Made by a program: the position numbers and the translations under genes. A stretch of DNA of 32,632 bases from Chromera velia (Eukaryota > Sar > Chromeraceae): contig JAHBMJ010001410.1 in the NCBI GenBank assembly GCA_018398765.1, positions 1 through 32,632 on the forward strand. Reading direction: 5' to 3'. The notes beneath the pieces were generated by a model that was not told where the DNA came from, ran no database searches, and saw nothing but the letters and a program-made list of their open reading frames with translations. The stretch's first letter is position 1. Each line of letters starts with the position of its first letter. This document shows, in pieces, positions 12,736 to 22,130 of the stretch.

Positions 12736-12781
<46 letters not shown>

Positions 12782-15605
12782 CAGACCGACAGACCGACAG
12801 ACAGACAGACACAAAGAAAGAAAGAAAGAAAGAAAGAAAGGAATATAGAAAAAGACAGGGAAAAAAGGGGGAAAGGAAAATTTGTGAAGAAAGGAATGAA
12901 GGAGACATGTCCATCTTCCCTCCACTGTTTTTCACACTGTCCAACCTCTCTGTGTTATCTGCAGAAAATCCTCGAACAAGGGCACCCCAACAGGACGGCC
13001 ACTCTCATCCTCTCTGAGACTGTCGCCAGCAAAGCGACTTACCACGTTCCTGTCTACTCTGGAGGTGGGTGAATCATTTGAAACCATAAGATATGGACGT
13101 TCAGTCCCTTTGCACTGTCTGGAAGGCAGGAGTGCAGAAGAAACACGTGAGTGAAGACATCTCGGGAGGAAGAGAAACGGATTCTGTAAGCAAGATGGTG
13201 CCTCTCTTCTTCGTTGTGCCTGGCTGAGTTTTTTTGTGTGTGTTTGTTTCATTTGCGCGTGTCCTGATATTCCATGCTTAGACCTGGTACCGGCTTGTTC
13301 TTGCTCGCTCTCTTTTTGAGTAAAGCAACGAAGCTATGCTCGCGTGAGAAAGGAGTGCTTTACTGTGTGAGTGCGCGAAAAGGCAAAGTCATGCATTTGC
13401 ACACTTACATGAATCAACGCAGCGGGACTCCTGAGGGAATACAAAAGTCTTGAAGAATTGGTCAGTTTGTTTTGTCCGTCAGGAGCATGTGGATGGCGGT
13501 GGCGTCATTTTTTTTTTCATGCCCTCTCATGTTCCCAGTAGCCACGTCCAAGTGGTGTGTACTCCCTTTCTTTCTTCCTTCATCCCTCAAACCTCTTAAC
13601 GCTCTCAAGTACTTGATCAACACACTACTGCCCTTCTTTCTTCACCTCTCTCTCGCTTTCTTTTGTTTTCTCCTTCTCACGTCGACCCGTTCCACCCACC
13701 AATCGATGCACCTCGCCTTGTCGAAATCTCTCCATCCATCCATGCATCCTCGACCGACCAAGTGCGGGCGAGTGTGAGTGAACGAGAATTTGGGCCAGAA
13801 AGCAATCACGTAGCGCTTCTTGTGCGTCTTCAATGAAAAAGAAGACGAGAAGGAGCGGAAAACTCAATGCTCAGATAGCTTTGCTCATCCACTCATGTCT
13901 GAACAAATGCCTGCAGGCCGCTGCTGAGTTCACCTCTCTGACGGGGAGTGTGGGCCTCGAGAGAGCTGTCGGAACTCTTCGAAAGGTGAGATAGGATGAG
14001 GAGGGATCTGCGTCTCTCTCTCTCTCACACACACACGTGCAGAGAGACAGAGAATGTGTGTGTGAGAGAGAGAAGGGGGGGGGAAGGAGAGAGAAAGACA
14101 AAGACAAAGAGAGACTCGTGCACAGAGAGAGGCAGGGACTGTTCGTCGAGATTTTGATTGGTGCTGCTCGGCTTCAGAACTTCTCTTTCGGTTCGATCTC
14201 TTTTCAGCAACCAATCATTTATCCATTCATTTATTCATTTTGTCCAACCTGCTAGTTTTTTCTTCTCTCGTCTAGTCTTCAAATCAGGGATGTTCCTGCA
14301 ATCGGTGGATGCATCCAGTTTCTTTCTCCCCTCCTCTGTCTGTGCCTGCTCCCTCCCTCCGGTCGCCTGAGTCTTCAGCGTTCTTTTTCCTTCCTTTCTG
14401 TCTTGCCCTTCTCTCCTTCTGACCTTTGCACCAAAACGCAATCGCTGGGAACCCTCGGATGGATCGATGGATGAATCTGCAGACGCTGGAGGCCTACGAT
14501 GCCGCCGCCTCCCTCTCTGTGTCGGAGGGCGTCCCCGACCAGTTCGGCAAGAAGACGTTCCCCAACGCACCCTCGTTCGGGGGCTCTTCTTCCTCCTCTT
14601 TCTTTGCCGGAACTGTCACTCCTGCTCTGCATTACACTCAGGTCAGTCAGTCTGCATGCATGCATGCATGCATACAGACACGCAGGACCTCCGACAGGCA
14701 GAAAGATGCATACAGAAACAAGCGCACTCATTGTTATATAAACCGGCTCCTGGAATGTACTTTGCCTGACAGACGCATTGCGCACTTTCATGTCTGCAGG
14801 GCGGGCTGCTGATTGACGAAGACGGGCGGGTGCTGAGACGGTCTGGCACCCCTTCTTCTTCTTCTCCTTCTATGAACTCGACATTATCGATGTTCTCAGA
14901 AATGGAACCAGTGGAAGGGCTCTTTGCGGTTGGGGAGGTGACAGGGGGGCTGCATGGAAGGAACAGGTCCGTCCGTGAGTCCGTCCTTTGGGGTCGGGGC
15001 GGCGGGAAGAATAAAGGGTGCTTACTAACTTTCGTTCCTGGTTGTCTGGAGGCCTCCCTTTCTTCTTCGTGTCCCGTCCTGGGACTGTCGCTGACTCCAA
15101 TTCTTTGGTTCCCTTTTTTCGTTTCGTTTCGTTTCTTTTCTTTTTTCCTTCGATCACAACCTTCCTTCCTTCCTCCTTGAATCACGTCTCTCGTGCTCAC
15201 TTTTTCTGCCTTCCTGCCTGCCTGCTGAAACTCAGACTCGGGGGGAACGGCATGACGGAGTGCGTTGTGTTCGGATTGCGCGTCGCACAGGCCTTGGACC
15301 TCTCTGAATCTAGTGGGGGGGAAGAGGGGGACGTTCAGCCGTCTCCGGCTCCCGAAAGCCCGAAGAAGTCGGACAGGGCCGTTTCAGAGGCGGAGCTAGA
15401 GAGCCATGGGGAGGAGGGCGACTGCTGGATGTGTGTGGAGGGGGTTGTGTATGACGTCTCAAATTTCGCTTCGGATCATCCGGGAGGGAAGAACTCTGTG
15501 GAACGTCTGTGTGGCAAGGACGGCACAGAAGAGTTCTCGGCGGCACACTCTCTGGTCTTCTTAGATGACTTTGAGGTAGTGGGAAGGCTGAGTGTTCCGC
15601 GATGA
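2600..15605 (+). CDS. ERO1-fumarate reductase-cytochrome b5 fusion protein, 26 exons, about 1199 aa
   Basis: Exons: 2600-2703, 3138-3195, 3690-3947, 4444-4725, 4948-5017, 5411-5514, 5776-5916, 6175-6278, 6718-6771, 7199-7343, 7577-7701, 8222-8317, 8617-8940, 9367-9472, 9674-9831, 10128-10215, 10670-10923, 11156-11228, 11392-11457, 11785-11871, 12965-13064, 13423-13460, 13917-13985, 14483-14641, 14800-14966, 15236-15605. They total 3600 nt with all junctions GT-AG and in phase. Residues 1-16 look like a signal peptide, about 40-540 are ERO1, 545-588 a charged then glycine-rich linker, 589-1095 a soluble fumarate reductase flavoprotein, 1130-1199 cytochrome b5. No membrane segment and no KDEL-like tail are seen. 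Sequons at N43, N69 and N908 fit a lumenal protein. Inferred job: oxidise PDI in the ER and pass the electrons to fumarate. Domain identities are seen in sequence; the coupling is inference. Terminal exon choice and exons 3-6, in the poorly conserved part, are least certain. Confidence 0.88.
3401..3600 (+). repeat. TG and GA microsatellites in intron 2 of the fusion gene
   Basis: Runs of GTGTGT (about 3439-3460 and 3502-3522) are followed by GAGAGA runs and a G-rich patch. They end about 90 bp before the exon 3 acceptor at 3689. Confidence 0.9.
3950..4020 (+). repeat. TC then TG microsatellite immediately after the exon 3 donor
   Basis: Begins directly after the donor GTCCGT at 3948. Continuous TC dinucleotides pass into TG dinucleotides. 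Confidence 0.9.
5041..5100 (+). repeat. CTTT tetranucleotide repeat in intron 5
   Basis: About nine CTTT units followed by a pyrimidine-rich stretch, starting a few bases after the exon 5 donor. Confidence 0.9.
7494..7548 (+). repeat. CTTC repeat in intron 10
   Basis: Tandem TTCC/CTTC units that merge into the pyrimidine tract upstream of the exon 11 acceptor at 7576. Confidence 0.9.
8036..8185 (+). repeat. TG/TC/TG compound microsatellite in intron 11
   Basis: TG, then TC, then TG dinucleotide blocks between the imperfect unit repeats of the same intron and the exon 12 acceptor at 8221. Confidence 0.9.
8617..8940 (+). other. Exon 13: junction exon joining ERO1 to the fumarate reductase domain
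   Basis: One uninterrupted 324-nt exon encodes the final ERO1 helix ([20 protein letters not shown]), a charged linker rich in Glu and Arg (545-570), a Gly/Lys stretch, then the FAD dinucleotide fold [19 protein letters not shown] ending in VVVIEKE. There is no stop codon between the two domains, so the fusion does not rest on a splice call. A methionine at residue 543 could in principle start a separate reductase, but the ERO1 part would then lack its own stop. Confidence 0.9.
9040..9366 (+). repeat. Long degenerate TG repeat in intron 13
   Basis: Interrupted TG and CG dinucleotides with GTATGT variants fill most of the intron up to the GTGCAG acceptor at 9366. Open frames through this block are artefacts of the repeat. 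Confidence 0.9.
10395..10650 (+). repeat. TGAG tetranucleotide and TG repeats in intron 16
   Basis: More than ten TGAG units (about 10405-10500) are followed by a pure TG run at 10526-10570 and a short GTAT run before the exon 17 acceptor at 10669. Confidence 0.9.
11930..12860 (+). repeat. TCTG, TG, GA, GGAA and GAAA repeats filling intron 20
   Basis: Separate blocks: TCTG (11968-12000 and others), TG then GA (12268-12310), GGAA/GAAA (12340-12400), GA and GACA (12660-12810), GAAA (12812-12840). The intron spans 11872-12964, the longest in the fusion gene. Confidence 0.9.
15236..15605 (+). other. Cytochrome b5 haem-binding domain, last exon
   Basis: After the reductase core ends (VAQALDLS), an acidic proline/serine linker leads to [20 protein letters not shown] with HPGG at 1158-1161. 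A second histidine in [17 protein letters not shown] gives H1181. The two histidines at this spacing are the axial haem ligands of the cytochrome b5 fold, and the short domain length is normal. C-terminal cytochrome b5 on an Osm1-like reductase is known from other eukaryotic reductases. The protein stops at TGA 15603-15605 with no anchor or retention signal. Confidence 0.9.
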
Positions 15606-17349
15606 TTGAATGGACAAATGATCGACGGGTTGCTTTGAATGCAGTGAAGTAGTGCTGAGATCCTTTTAAACTTGTGGGGAATCACATTTTGGGAAGCGGG
15701 AGTGATCCAGGGAGTGACGACCCAGGTGATAACGTGCCGGCTGCCATATCCTAGGTATGATGATGATAATGCATTGATGATGATGATATAAGCACTGTCT
15801 ATGAAGATATAAGCACTTATATAGGTCTATAAGCACTGTTAGTCTGAACGTCTAACTCTTTATGATTCACGAGAAAATCGACGTCCAAACAAAGGTGTTT
15901 AGTCACTTGCGATTAGAATATATTTGATTATCCCATGAAGTGATTGAATGTGATTGAATAAAGTGATTAATTAGCCAAAGCCCGATTCTTACTAGTCTTT
16001 AATACCTTTGGTCATTCTAATGGTGCGTATTTTTTTTTATATTATAAAAATAAATGTTTTGGGAGTAGCCTAGAGGCTTGTGCACATCCAGTGCAGGACT
16101 GTATGCATAGCCGCGGCGCGGCCCACGCCCATGCATGCACGAGCGCTCCCATCTAGCTACACTAGCGGCCGCGGCCATCGGTGCATGCATTCGGAGCTAA
16201 ATAGCCGATTATACATGTTGCATCAAAAATCGGGTCTTCATGTATGAGTTTCAAACATAAGGTAAAATGCAAACTTAAAGGCAAAACAAGCCATGATACC
16301 AGATAACTGAGGCCTAACATATTCAGACGATTAACTCTATAGTTTGAAAATGATTCAAGTGGACGTACGAGACTTCTTCTAAGCAGTTTAGCCACCGCTC
16401 GGCAAACCTGTAGAATCATATACATGCAATTGCTGCAGGACGACAGCAAGAAGCAGCGGAGAGACGTCCAATCTTTGGACTCACTTTCAAAACTACAAAA
16501 AGAAGACAGAAAAAATAAAAAAAGCAATCGCTGCCTAACATTAGAATGAGCTCCACGTCCCGGACCCTCCCTTAATTCATTTAGGAACATATTCCTAAAT
16601 ATATTCGTGATTATATTACTTTTAAAGTGAGTAACTAGTAAATAAATATATTCTATGATTAAACACCTTTGCCTCCAAAGTTTGACTAAAATTAGTTATT
16701 TAGCTTTCCAAATTACTTTAGTTTACTATTCTAAATTACTTTAAATTACTCTAAATTACTTTAAATTAGTTATCTAAATTACTCAAACTTGCAGGGTTGA
16801 AAAGGAGAAAAAAAAAGAAAAAAAGTAAAGGGTTTTGCGGGATTTTTTTTTTTTTCTTTAGCCGACGCCTAGAGTGGGGACAACGCCATTGATCGATCGA
16901 GCATTACATAGATGCTGGGTTTGAAGTAGTTATCATTTAGGCCCCCCCACCCGTTGTATAATGCAGGTCTGGCAAAGGGGCAATACAGTATTGTCCTAGA
17001 CTCATGCATATTGCATGATAGCTTATAGACTGATCAATAACAATAATATACAATAACAATAACAATATCAGACCATCAAACTTTGTAACTGTAGGCATCC
17101 ATGCAAGAGAGTGGTAGAGACTTGCAAAAGACAAGAAAGGGTGGAGGAGGATATAGCCTGAGTGATGGAAGGGGTGAAGGAGCCAGAGGCAGAGGAGGCA
17201 GAGAGGAAAGAACAGAGAAGAGCGGTCAGGAAAGGGAAGGTGACAGGGGCGTTCCAATGCCTTCTCTACACACGAACCTTTGTAAATGAGTGGGGATGCC
17301 GGGTTATTATCATCATACGCCATCGCCATCGGCCTATAAATAGGTGTCT

Positions 17350-17409
17350 AGCGTTTGGCGGCAACGCACGAGGCAGTTCAGTTCTTTATAAGAGCAGTTC
17401 ACTTTGATT
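17350..17409 (+). repeat. Dispersed 60-bp repeat, copy 1
   Basis: Shares a 23-bp exact core (17357-17379) plus flanks, including TTCTTTATAA and CACTTTGATT, with 30274-30337. It lies about 105 bp upstream of the chromodomain remnant. Confidence 0.9.
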
Positions 17410-17513
17410 GCTGGGTGTATCAATGGAAAGCAGACAAAGATAATCCGATCTCCCAACCCACCCAGAAGAGGAAGAAAGGAAGAGAAGTGAGGGGTAGTAT
17501 GATGTTGGGATGT

Positions 17514-17655
17514 GAAGTGGAAAAGATTTTGGACCGAGTTGTTTGTGGAAGAGGGCACCGCTATCAGGTGAAGTGGGTTGGATGGAAGACCCTCACCTGG
17601 GAGTGAGCAGCTTTGATGAAGAAGCATGCCTTGCCAGAGATTGAAGCTTTTGATT
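17514..17655 (+). pseudogene. Chromodomain remnant with an in-frame stop, probably from a retroelement
   Basis: The frame reads EVEKILDRVVCGRGHRYQVK then WVGWKTLTWE, the chromodomain signature (E-VEKILD ... Y-VKW-G ... TWE). It is interrupted by TGA at 17604-17606 exactly where the family usually has Pro. Beyond the stop the same frame continues AALMKKHALPEIEAFD, matching the C-terminal helix. The first cage aromatic appears replaced by Cys. Chromodomains at the end of Ty3/gypsy chromovirus integrases are the commonest source in intergenic DNA; no integrase core is recognisable here. A decayed host chromatin gene is the alternative. Confidence 0.65.
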
Positions 17656-18058
17656 TGAAGTGTTGATTCAGGCATGCAGTATAGTGTGGCATCCTAGAAA
17701 ATAACAACTTTTCCCTGCCTAACATTAGAAGTATCCAGCTACTAGTAGCTCTGGATATGGATGACGATGGCGCCTCATAGTCATAGTTATAGTCACAATA
17801 ACAATGATATAATGATGATGATGATGATCTGCAAACAGCTTTAAGTTTTCACTCCATTCATTCATCAAAGAACTTAAAAAAAAAAATGTTATCAAATTAT
17901 AAAGTTTTGCATAATAATGTTTTTATCTAGGTTTTTATACATATTTTTCTTTTGCATATATTAATCATATTATGAGGAATGAAAAATATTTCGAAAGGCG
18001 TATATATCTCCACGGCGGCAGATCAGTGATCACGCCTAGCGCTGCGACCAATGCGAAG

Positions 18059-19755
18059 TCAATAGATGTACTCTCTGTTGGGCCGGGTCATCTCTCTTCC
18101 ATCCATTGGAAAAGGAATGTCTCCAAAGAAGAGGTCGAAATTGCTCTCCAGTCCCCAGTTTGGCCCATCTCTCTTTTTAATGCAAGGAAGAATATGCCTC
18201 TTTTCACCTGCTGCAAAGTGGATGGTCAACGTAGCTTTGTTGATACCTGCATCGTCTCCTTCGTTACCCCGAGTTGGGTCGTAATACTCTCCACATCCGG
18301 GGGCAGCAAAGACAAATTCAGGCAATACTTGAACCCGTTTACTGATCACCCGACGGCACATTGAGCAAGACAGTGACGCGGAGTTGCCTTTCTCATCACA
18401 GCTAGTGGCGCACCCAAGCATGTACTTGTTGAAAGAGCCCTGTTCATACATCACTCCTGCCCACTTGCATTCTTTTTTATTTTTAGCTTTGTTTCTTTTC
18501 CCGCAAGCACCCTCTGGAAGCCAGGCTGAGTGGTCACGACCTTGGATCCAGGCATCCATGACTGCCTTTCCTAGAAAATCATTGCGAACCACAAAAACTC
18601 CCGCGTTTATCTGGGGGACCGGGTCCTTTTTCCACCAGTGAAAGTCCAAACTGGTGAAGAAGGACTTATTCGGGTATCTCTTCAGCAAGGGACGAAGGCT
18701 CCGTTCCGGAAAGAACGGGAAGGCATCTGTATCAAGGAACCAGATGTAGTCCACGTCCGGCCTGCTGTCCAGCAGATCGCGCACAAGGAAAGGCTTTCTC
18801 CAGTATGGATCAATGTGTCTCATTCCTCGCTCGACGTAGATCTCGAATTTGTGCTTTGCAGCGTACAGTGAAACCTCTTTATTGATGGTTTCTGCCCATT
18901 TAGGGAGCGCCTCTCGGTCATCGGACCGCACGATCAAAATCTTGGCAGCTTCTGTATCATTATAAGTAATGTCGGCAAGTTCTGCCAACTTTTCGAGGTC
19001 TGCTGCTGCCCCCGAGCCCAAGCTCCACTCCGATTCTGACGGGCAGCCGGCCGCCTTCTCCGTCTTCCTCTGCTGATGGGGGGGGGAAATCGCGCAGCCG
19101 GAAGGAATCTGGTCCCCCGAGTTTTGAAGCCTGTGACGGTCCAGCTTCTGCAGTAACATCTCGGCACTGCGTTCGAGAGTTTTTGCTCCCTGCAGGTAGT
19201 GGAAGGGAAAGAAAACATAAAGAGCAAGTTGAGTTGCTACCCAGTCGCCTTCTTAGAACTGTGGATACTTTGGAAAGCTGATTTTTTCCTCATTCGAGAG
19301 ATGGGGACAACAAGCAGACCCAAATAGAGACACGCACGCTGAAAACCAAAAAGATACGAAATGCGAGGCTGGTCAATACACGCAAGGCTGCACTCCGCTC
19401 TCAATGCACAGGCCGAGGGATACGGCTAAAAGAGATAGCGCGAGTGAGAAGGACACACCGGACGTGAACAAAGAGAAAAAAAAGGAAGCAGCGGAGTTGC
19501 GTCGACTGTTCGCAAGAGACAGACAGACGAAACGATAGATGGTCTAAGACAGACTGACAGACCGACCGACAGAAATGTAAACACATCGACAGGGTATACA
19601 CTCTTTTCTTTTCCTCGCCTTTCACTCATTCACAAACATTTCTTTCCTTTTCTGGAACTCGTGACAGACAGCCAGCCAGACAGCGACAGGCAGACAGAAA
19701 GATCATAACCTTCTTTCGTGTTCTTTTACCTCTGATGCAAACACACACTCACACA

Positions 19756-19809
<54 letters not shown>

Positions 19810-21108
19810 CAGAGAGACAGAGAGACACAGAAACAGAGAGACAGAGACACAGAGAGACAGAGAGACAGAGAGACACAGAGACACAGAGACAGAGAGACAG
19901 AGAGACAGAGAGACAGAGAGACAGAGAGACAGAGAGACAGAGAGACAGAGAGACAGAGACAGAGACAGAGACAGAGATAGAGACAGAGACAGACAGAGAC
20001 AGAGACAGAGACAAAGACAGAGATAGACACCGATAGACAGACATCGATAGGCAGACACAGAGACAGGCACCGAGACAGATAGAGAGACAGAGAGAGAGAC
20101 AGACGCAGGGGCAGACAGACACGGAGACACACACAGAGACACAGACAACGATAGACACAGAAACAGACACAGAGACAGACTCCGGATAGACAGAGAGACG
20201 GACGCAGAAAGAGAAAGAGAGACAGACAACCAGACAGGAGACGCGCAGAATCGTTCATTGTTATTTTGGCAGGCACAGAAAGAAACGCACAGAGACACTG
20301 ACAGAGACAGAATGACTGATTTTTTTGTGGTTCTTCGTTTCTGCCCATTCATGCAGTTCATGCCCTCTCAGGGCAGTGCTGTTTCGGCAAATTCTACTTG
20401 AACAGACGGCCCACAGACAGGCAGGCAGAGGCTAACACAGACAGATATACATCAACATTCTCTCAAGATTCTCGTCGCCATACAAGCTGTGTATTCTTTT
20501 CATCAATCCCAGACACATGGGCAACCAGACATAGGGATGTGTGCATCAAAGCAAACAAAAGAAAGGAAGACAGAAAGACCCTCAGAACAAGATAGACACA
20601 GTCGGACACGGACGAACAGACTCTGACAGCCTTCTTTCTTTGTTTCTGAATAATACTGTACATTATCTGTTCCCCCTCTTCGGGTCGGTGTCTTTCCTAC
20701 CGTTCTCTTTTCTTCCTTTATTTAAAGGACACCGCGGACAAATGGGCCGCGGACAGAAAACCTGAAGTGGAAACATATATAAACAGAGAGGCGACGGACA
20801 AAACAAAAATCGTTCAGTCATGCCCGTGATCTACTGACTTCAGCCGATGCGGCGAAGCTCTCTTTTGTGTCCTCTTTGAAACTCTTCAACTCTTCTTCAA
20901 TCTGCATGGTCAAGTTTTTCTGGTTTTTCTCCAGAGATTGAAGGATGTCAACCAAGTCTTCATATGAAGGTGCCCCCTCCCGCACTGTGTCCAGCGACTG
21001 CGACCGCCCATAGAAATCGAAGACAAACAAAACGTTGACAATCAAAAGTGCAACACACAACAGAGTCATGAAACTGGTTCTGCTGGCGAGGTCAGAATGT
21101 ATATACAT
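18059..21108 (-). CDS. Type II membrane glycosyltransferase with DXD motif, two exons, about 466 aa
   Basis: Exon 1 is 21108 down to 20839, exon 2 is 19189 down to 18059; the junction is GAA/GTCAGT to CTGCAG/GGA, phase 0. ATG at 21108 gives a short basic cytosolic tail, a hydrophobic anchor at about residues 13-32, then a coiled-coil stem rich in Glu, Lys and Gln to about residue 100. The catalytic part starts near ILIVRSDD and holds [14 protein letters not shown] with DTD at 243-245, the metal and nucleotide-sugar motif, then [12 protein letters not shown] and [11 protein letters not shown], and near the C-terminus [10 protein letters not shown]. The arrangement recalls GT34-type (GMA12/MNN10) galactosyl or mannosyltransferases of the Golgi, but the sugar and acceptor cannot be read. 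It lies tail to tail with the fusion gene and head to head with bL12m. Confidence 0.8.
19190..20838 (-). repeat. Single 1.65-kb intron of the glycosyltransferase gene, filled with GACAGA-type repeats
   Basis: On the plus strand CA and GA dinucleotides (19741-19800) lead to about 450 bp of GACAGA/GACACA variants to about 20240. On the coding strand this is TCTGTC. Donor GTCAGT at 20838 and acceptor CTGCAG ending at 19190 define the intron. Long open frames of Ser/Leu/Cys/Val across it are repeat artefacts. Confidence 0.88.
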
Positions 21109-22130
21109 GGATCGACGAGCTCGCTTGGATGATCCCTTCCAGTCTTTGTGTGGATGCTGTTGCCATTGGTGTGGAGTGTCAGAACATTCCAGAAGAGACC
21201 AAACTGTCGTACAATCTCAAGTCAGCTTCTCATTGCCTCTCTGCACGTACGTTGCAAGGTCCGATGCAGGTCAGTCAGTCACAGTCACACGCGTGCCCAT
21301 CTGACGCACTCCGTGCGAATGGCCCGGAAAGCGAAATCAATTCTTCTTGCCCGTGGCTGAAATTTGGCACAGGCTTTCTAGAGCGGCCATTTTTAGCACC
21401 GCGGCTGCGCCGCGGTTCTTTCCAGGCCCCTCCGCGGCGGCGCCCCCCCCCNCCCCCCCCCGTTTGGGACATGGCCCCATATACCGTAAAAACGGTTTTT
21501 CTGAGCGCCGCAGGCGCAAAAAAAAAAAATTTAAGGTGTTTCAATGATAAATTTGATCAATTGCTGATCAATTTGGTTCAACTTGCCTCAGAAAAGGTAA
21601 AGACCGGAACAATCACGCCGCGGTGTCTAGAAAGCCTGATTTGGCAAGTGCCCCCTCAATTTAATTGTCTTTCCGGGGCCTTCCCCGCACGCTCGTACGT
21701 GGTTTGTGCATGGGGTCCAATTTTTGTTAAGTGCCCTCTCAGCTTCGCTTTCCGGGCCAAAATCGGGGGGAAGCTCGCCTATCTGACGCACGCAAGCGTG
21801 CGAACAACCCCGAAAGCTTGAAATCCATCTTTCTTCTCACAATGGAATGGATAAGTGCCAGATCTCTCCAGATCCCTCTTGCGAGTCTCCCCCACTAGCC
21901 GCATGAGATGATATCAAGGGCTTCAAGATTGGGATTTCATGACGAAAGATGCATGCTTGCAAAGTTTGAGAGTGGGTGCCCTGTTTCGATTGTCTGCCGT
22001 CTCCGTCTCCAATCGAATCCAGAGAAAGCAGCAACTGCGCGACGAAACTGCCTCTCTACCTCGGGTGGAAACGACAGGAGTTTTCTGAAGTTTTTCCGCG
22101 TCTCGAATCTCTCGAGTCTACAGCAAAACA
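21109..22130. promoter_or_regulatory. Spacer between divergent glycosyltransferase and bL12m genes
   Basis: About 1 kb separates the two predicted start codons, so both promoters should lie here. Its middle, 21300-21835, is occupied by a foldback element. No clear TATA box is seen for either gene. The sequence has an unresolved base at 21452. Confidence 0.45.
21299..21835. mobile_element. Nested inverted-repeat (foldback) element with poly-C centre
   Basis: TGGCCCGGAAAGCGAA at 21320-21335 is exactly complementary to 21744-21759, and CAGGCTTTCTAGA at 21370-21382 is exactly complementary to 21626-21638, in nested order. Both outer ends carry TCTGACGCAC; the right one forms a perfect CGCACGC-AA-GCGTGCG hairpin near 21786. 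A C homopolymer with an N at 21452 lies in the left-centre. No coding capacity. It resembles a non-autonomous foldback transposon or MITE. Confidence 0.65.

Larger units (their letters stand above)
8840..15300 (+). other. Soluble fumarate reductase flavoprotein domain (Osm1/Frd1-like), exons 13-26
   Basis: Family blocks in order: GGGLGG dinucleotide motif (596-601), [104 protein letters not shown]. By comparison with the well-studied Shewanella enzyme, the four active-site positions (His of HPT, Arg of the PRD block, His of HYT, Arg of NRLGGN) are present as H850, R894, H1018 and R1077. The family reduces fumarate to succinate with FAD and does not need a membrane quinol complex. The domain is full length, so it is predicted to be active. 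Confidence 0.93.
15606..18058. other. AT-rich spacer between convergent genes
   Basis: About 2.45 kb with no intact gene. It contains short ATGATG tracts (15755-15790, 17812-17828), a GC-rich palindromic patch at 16105-16180, tandem TAAATTACTT-like units at 16710-16790, a chromodomain remnant and one copy of a dispersed 60-bp repeat. Composition changes abruptly from the GC-balanced gene to AT-rich just after 15720. Poly(A) signals for the flanking convergent genes cannot be pinned; the only AATAAA-like words are in low-complexity AT stretches. Confidence 0.6.

Noticed and set aside
19726-20361. 200-codon Ser/Leu/Cys/Val open frames on the minus strand
   Set aside because: Translation of the TCTGTC repeat inside the glycosyltransferase intron.
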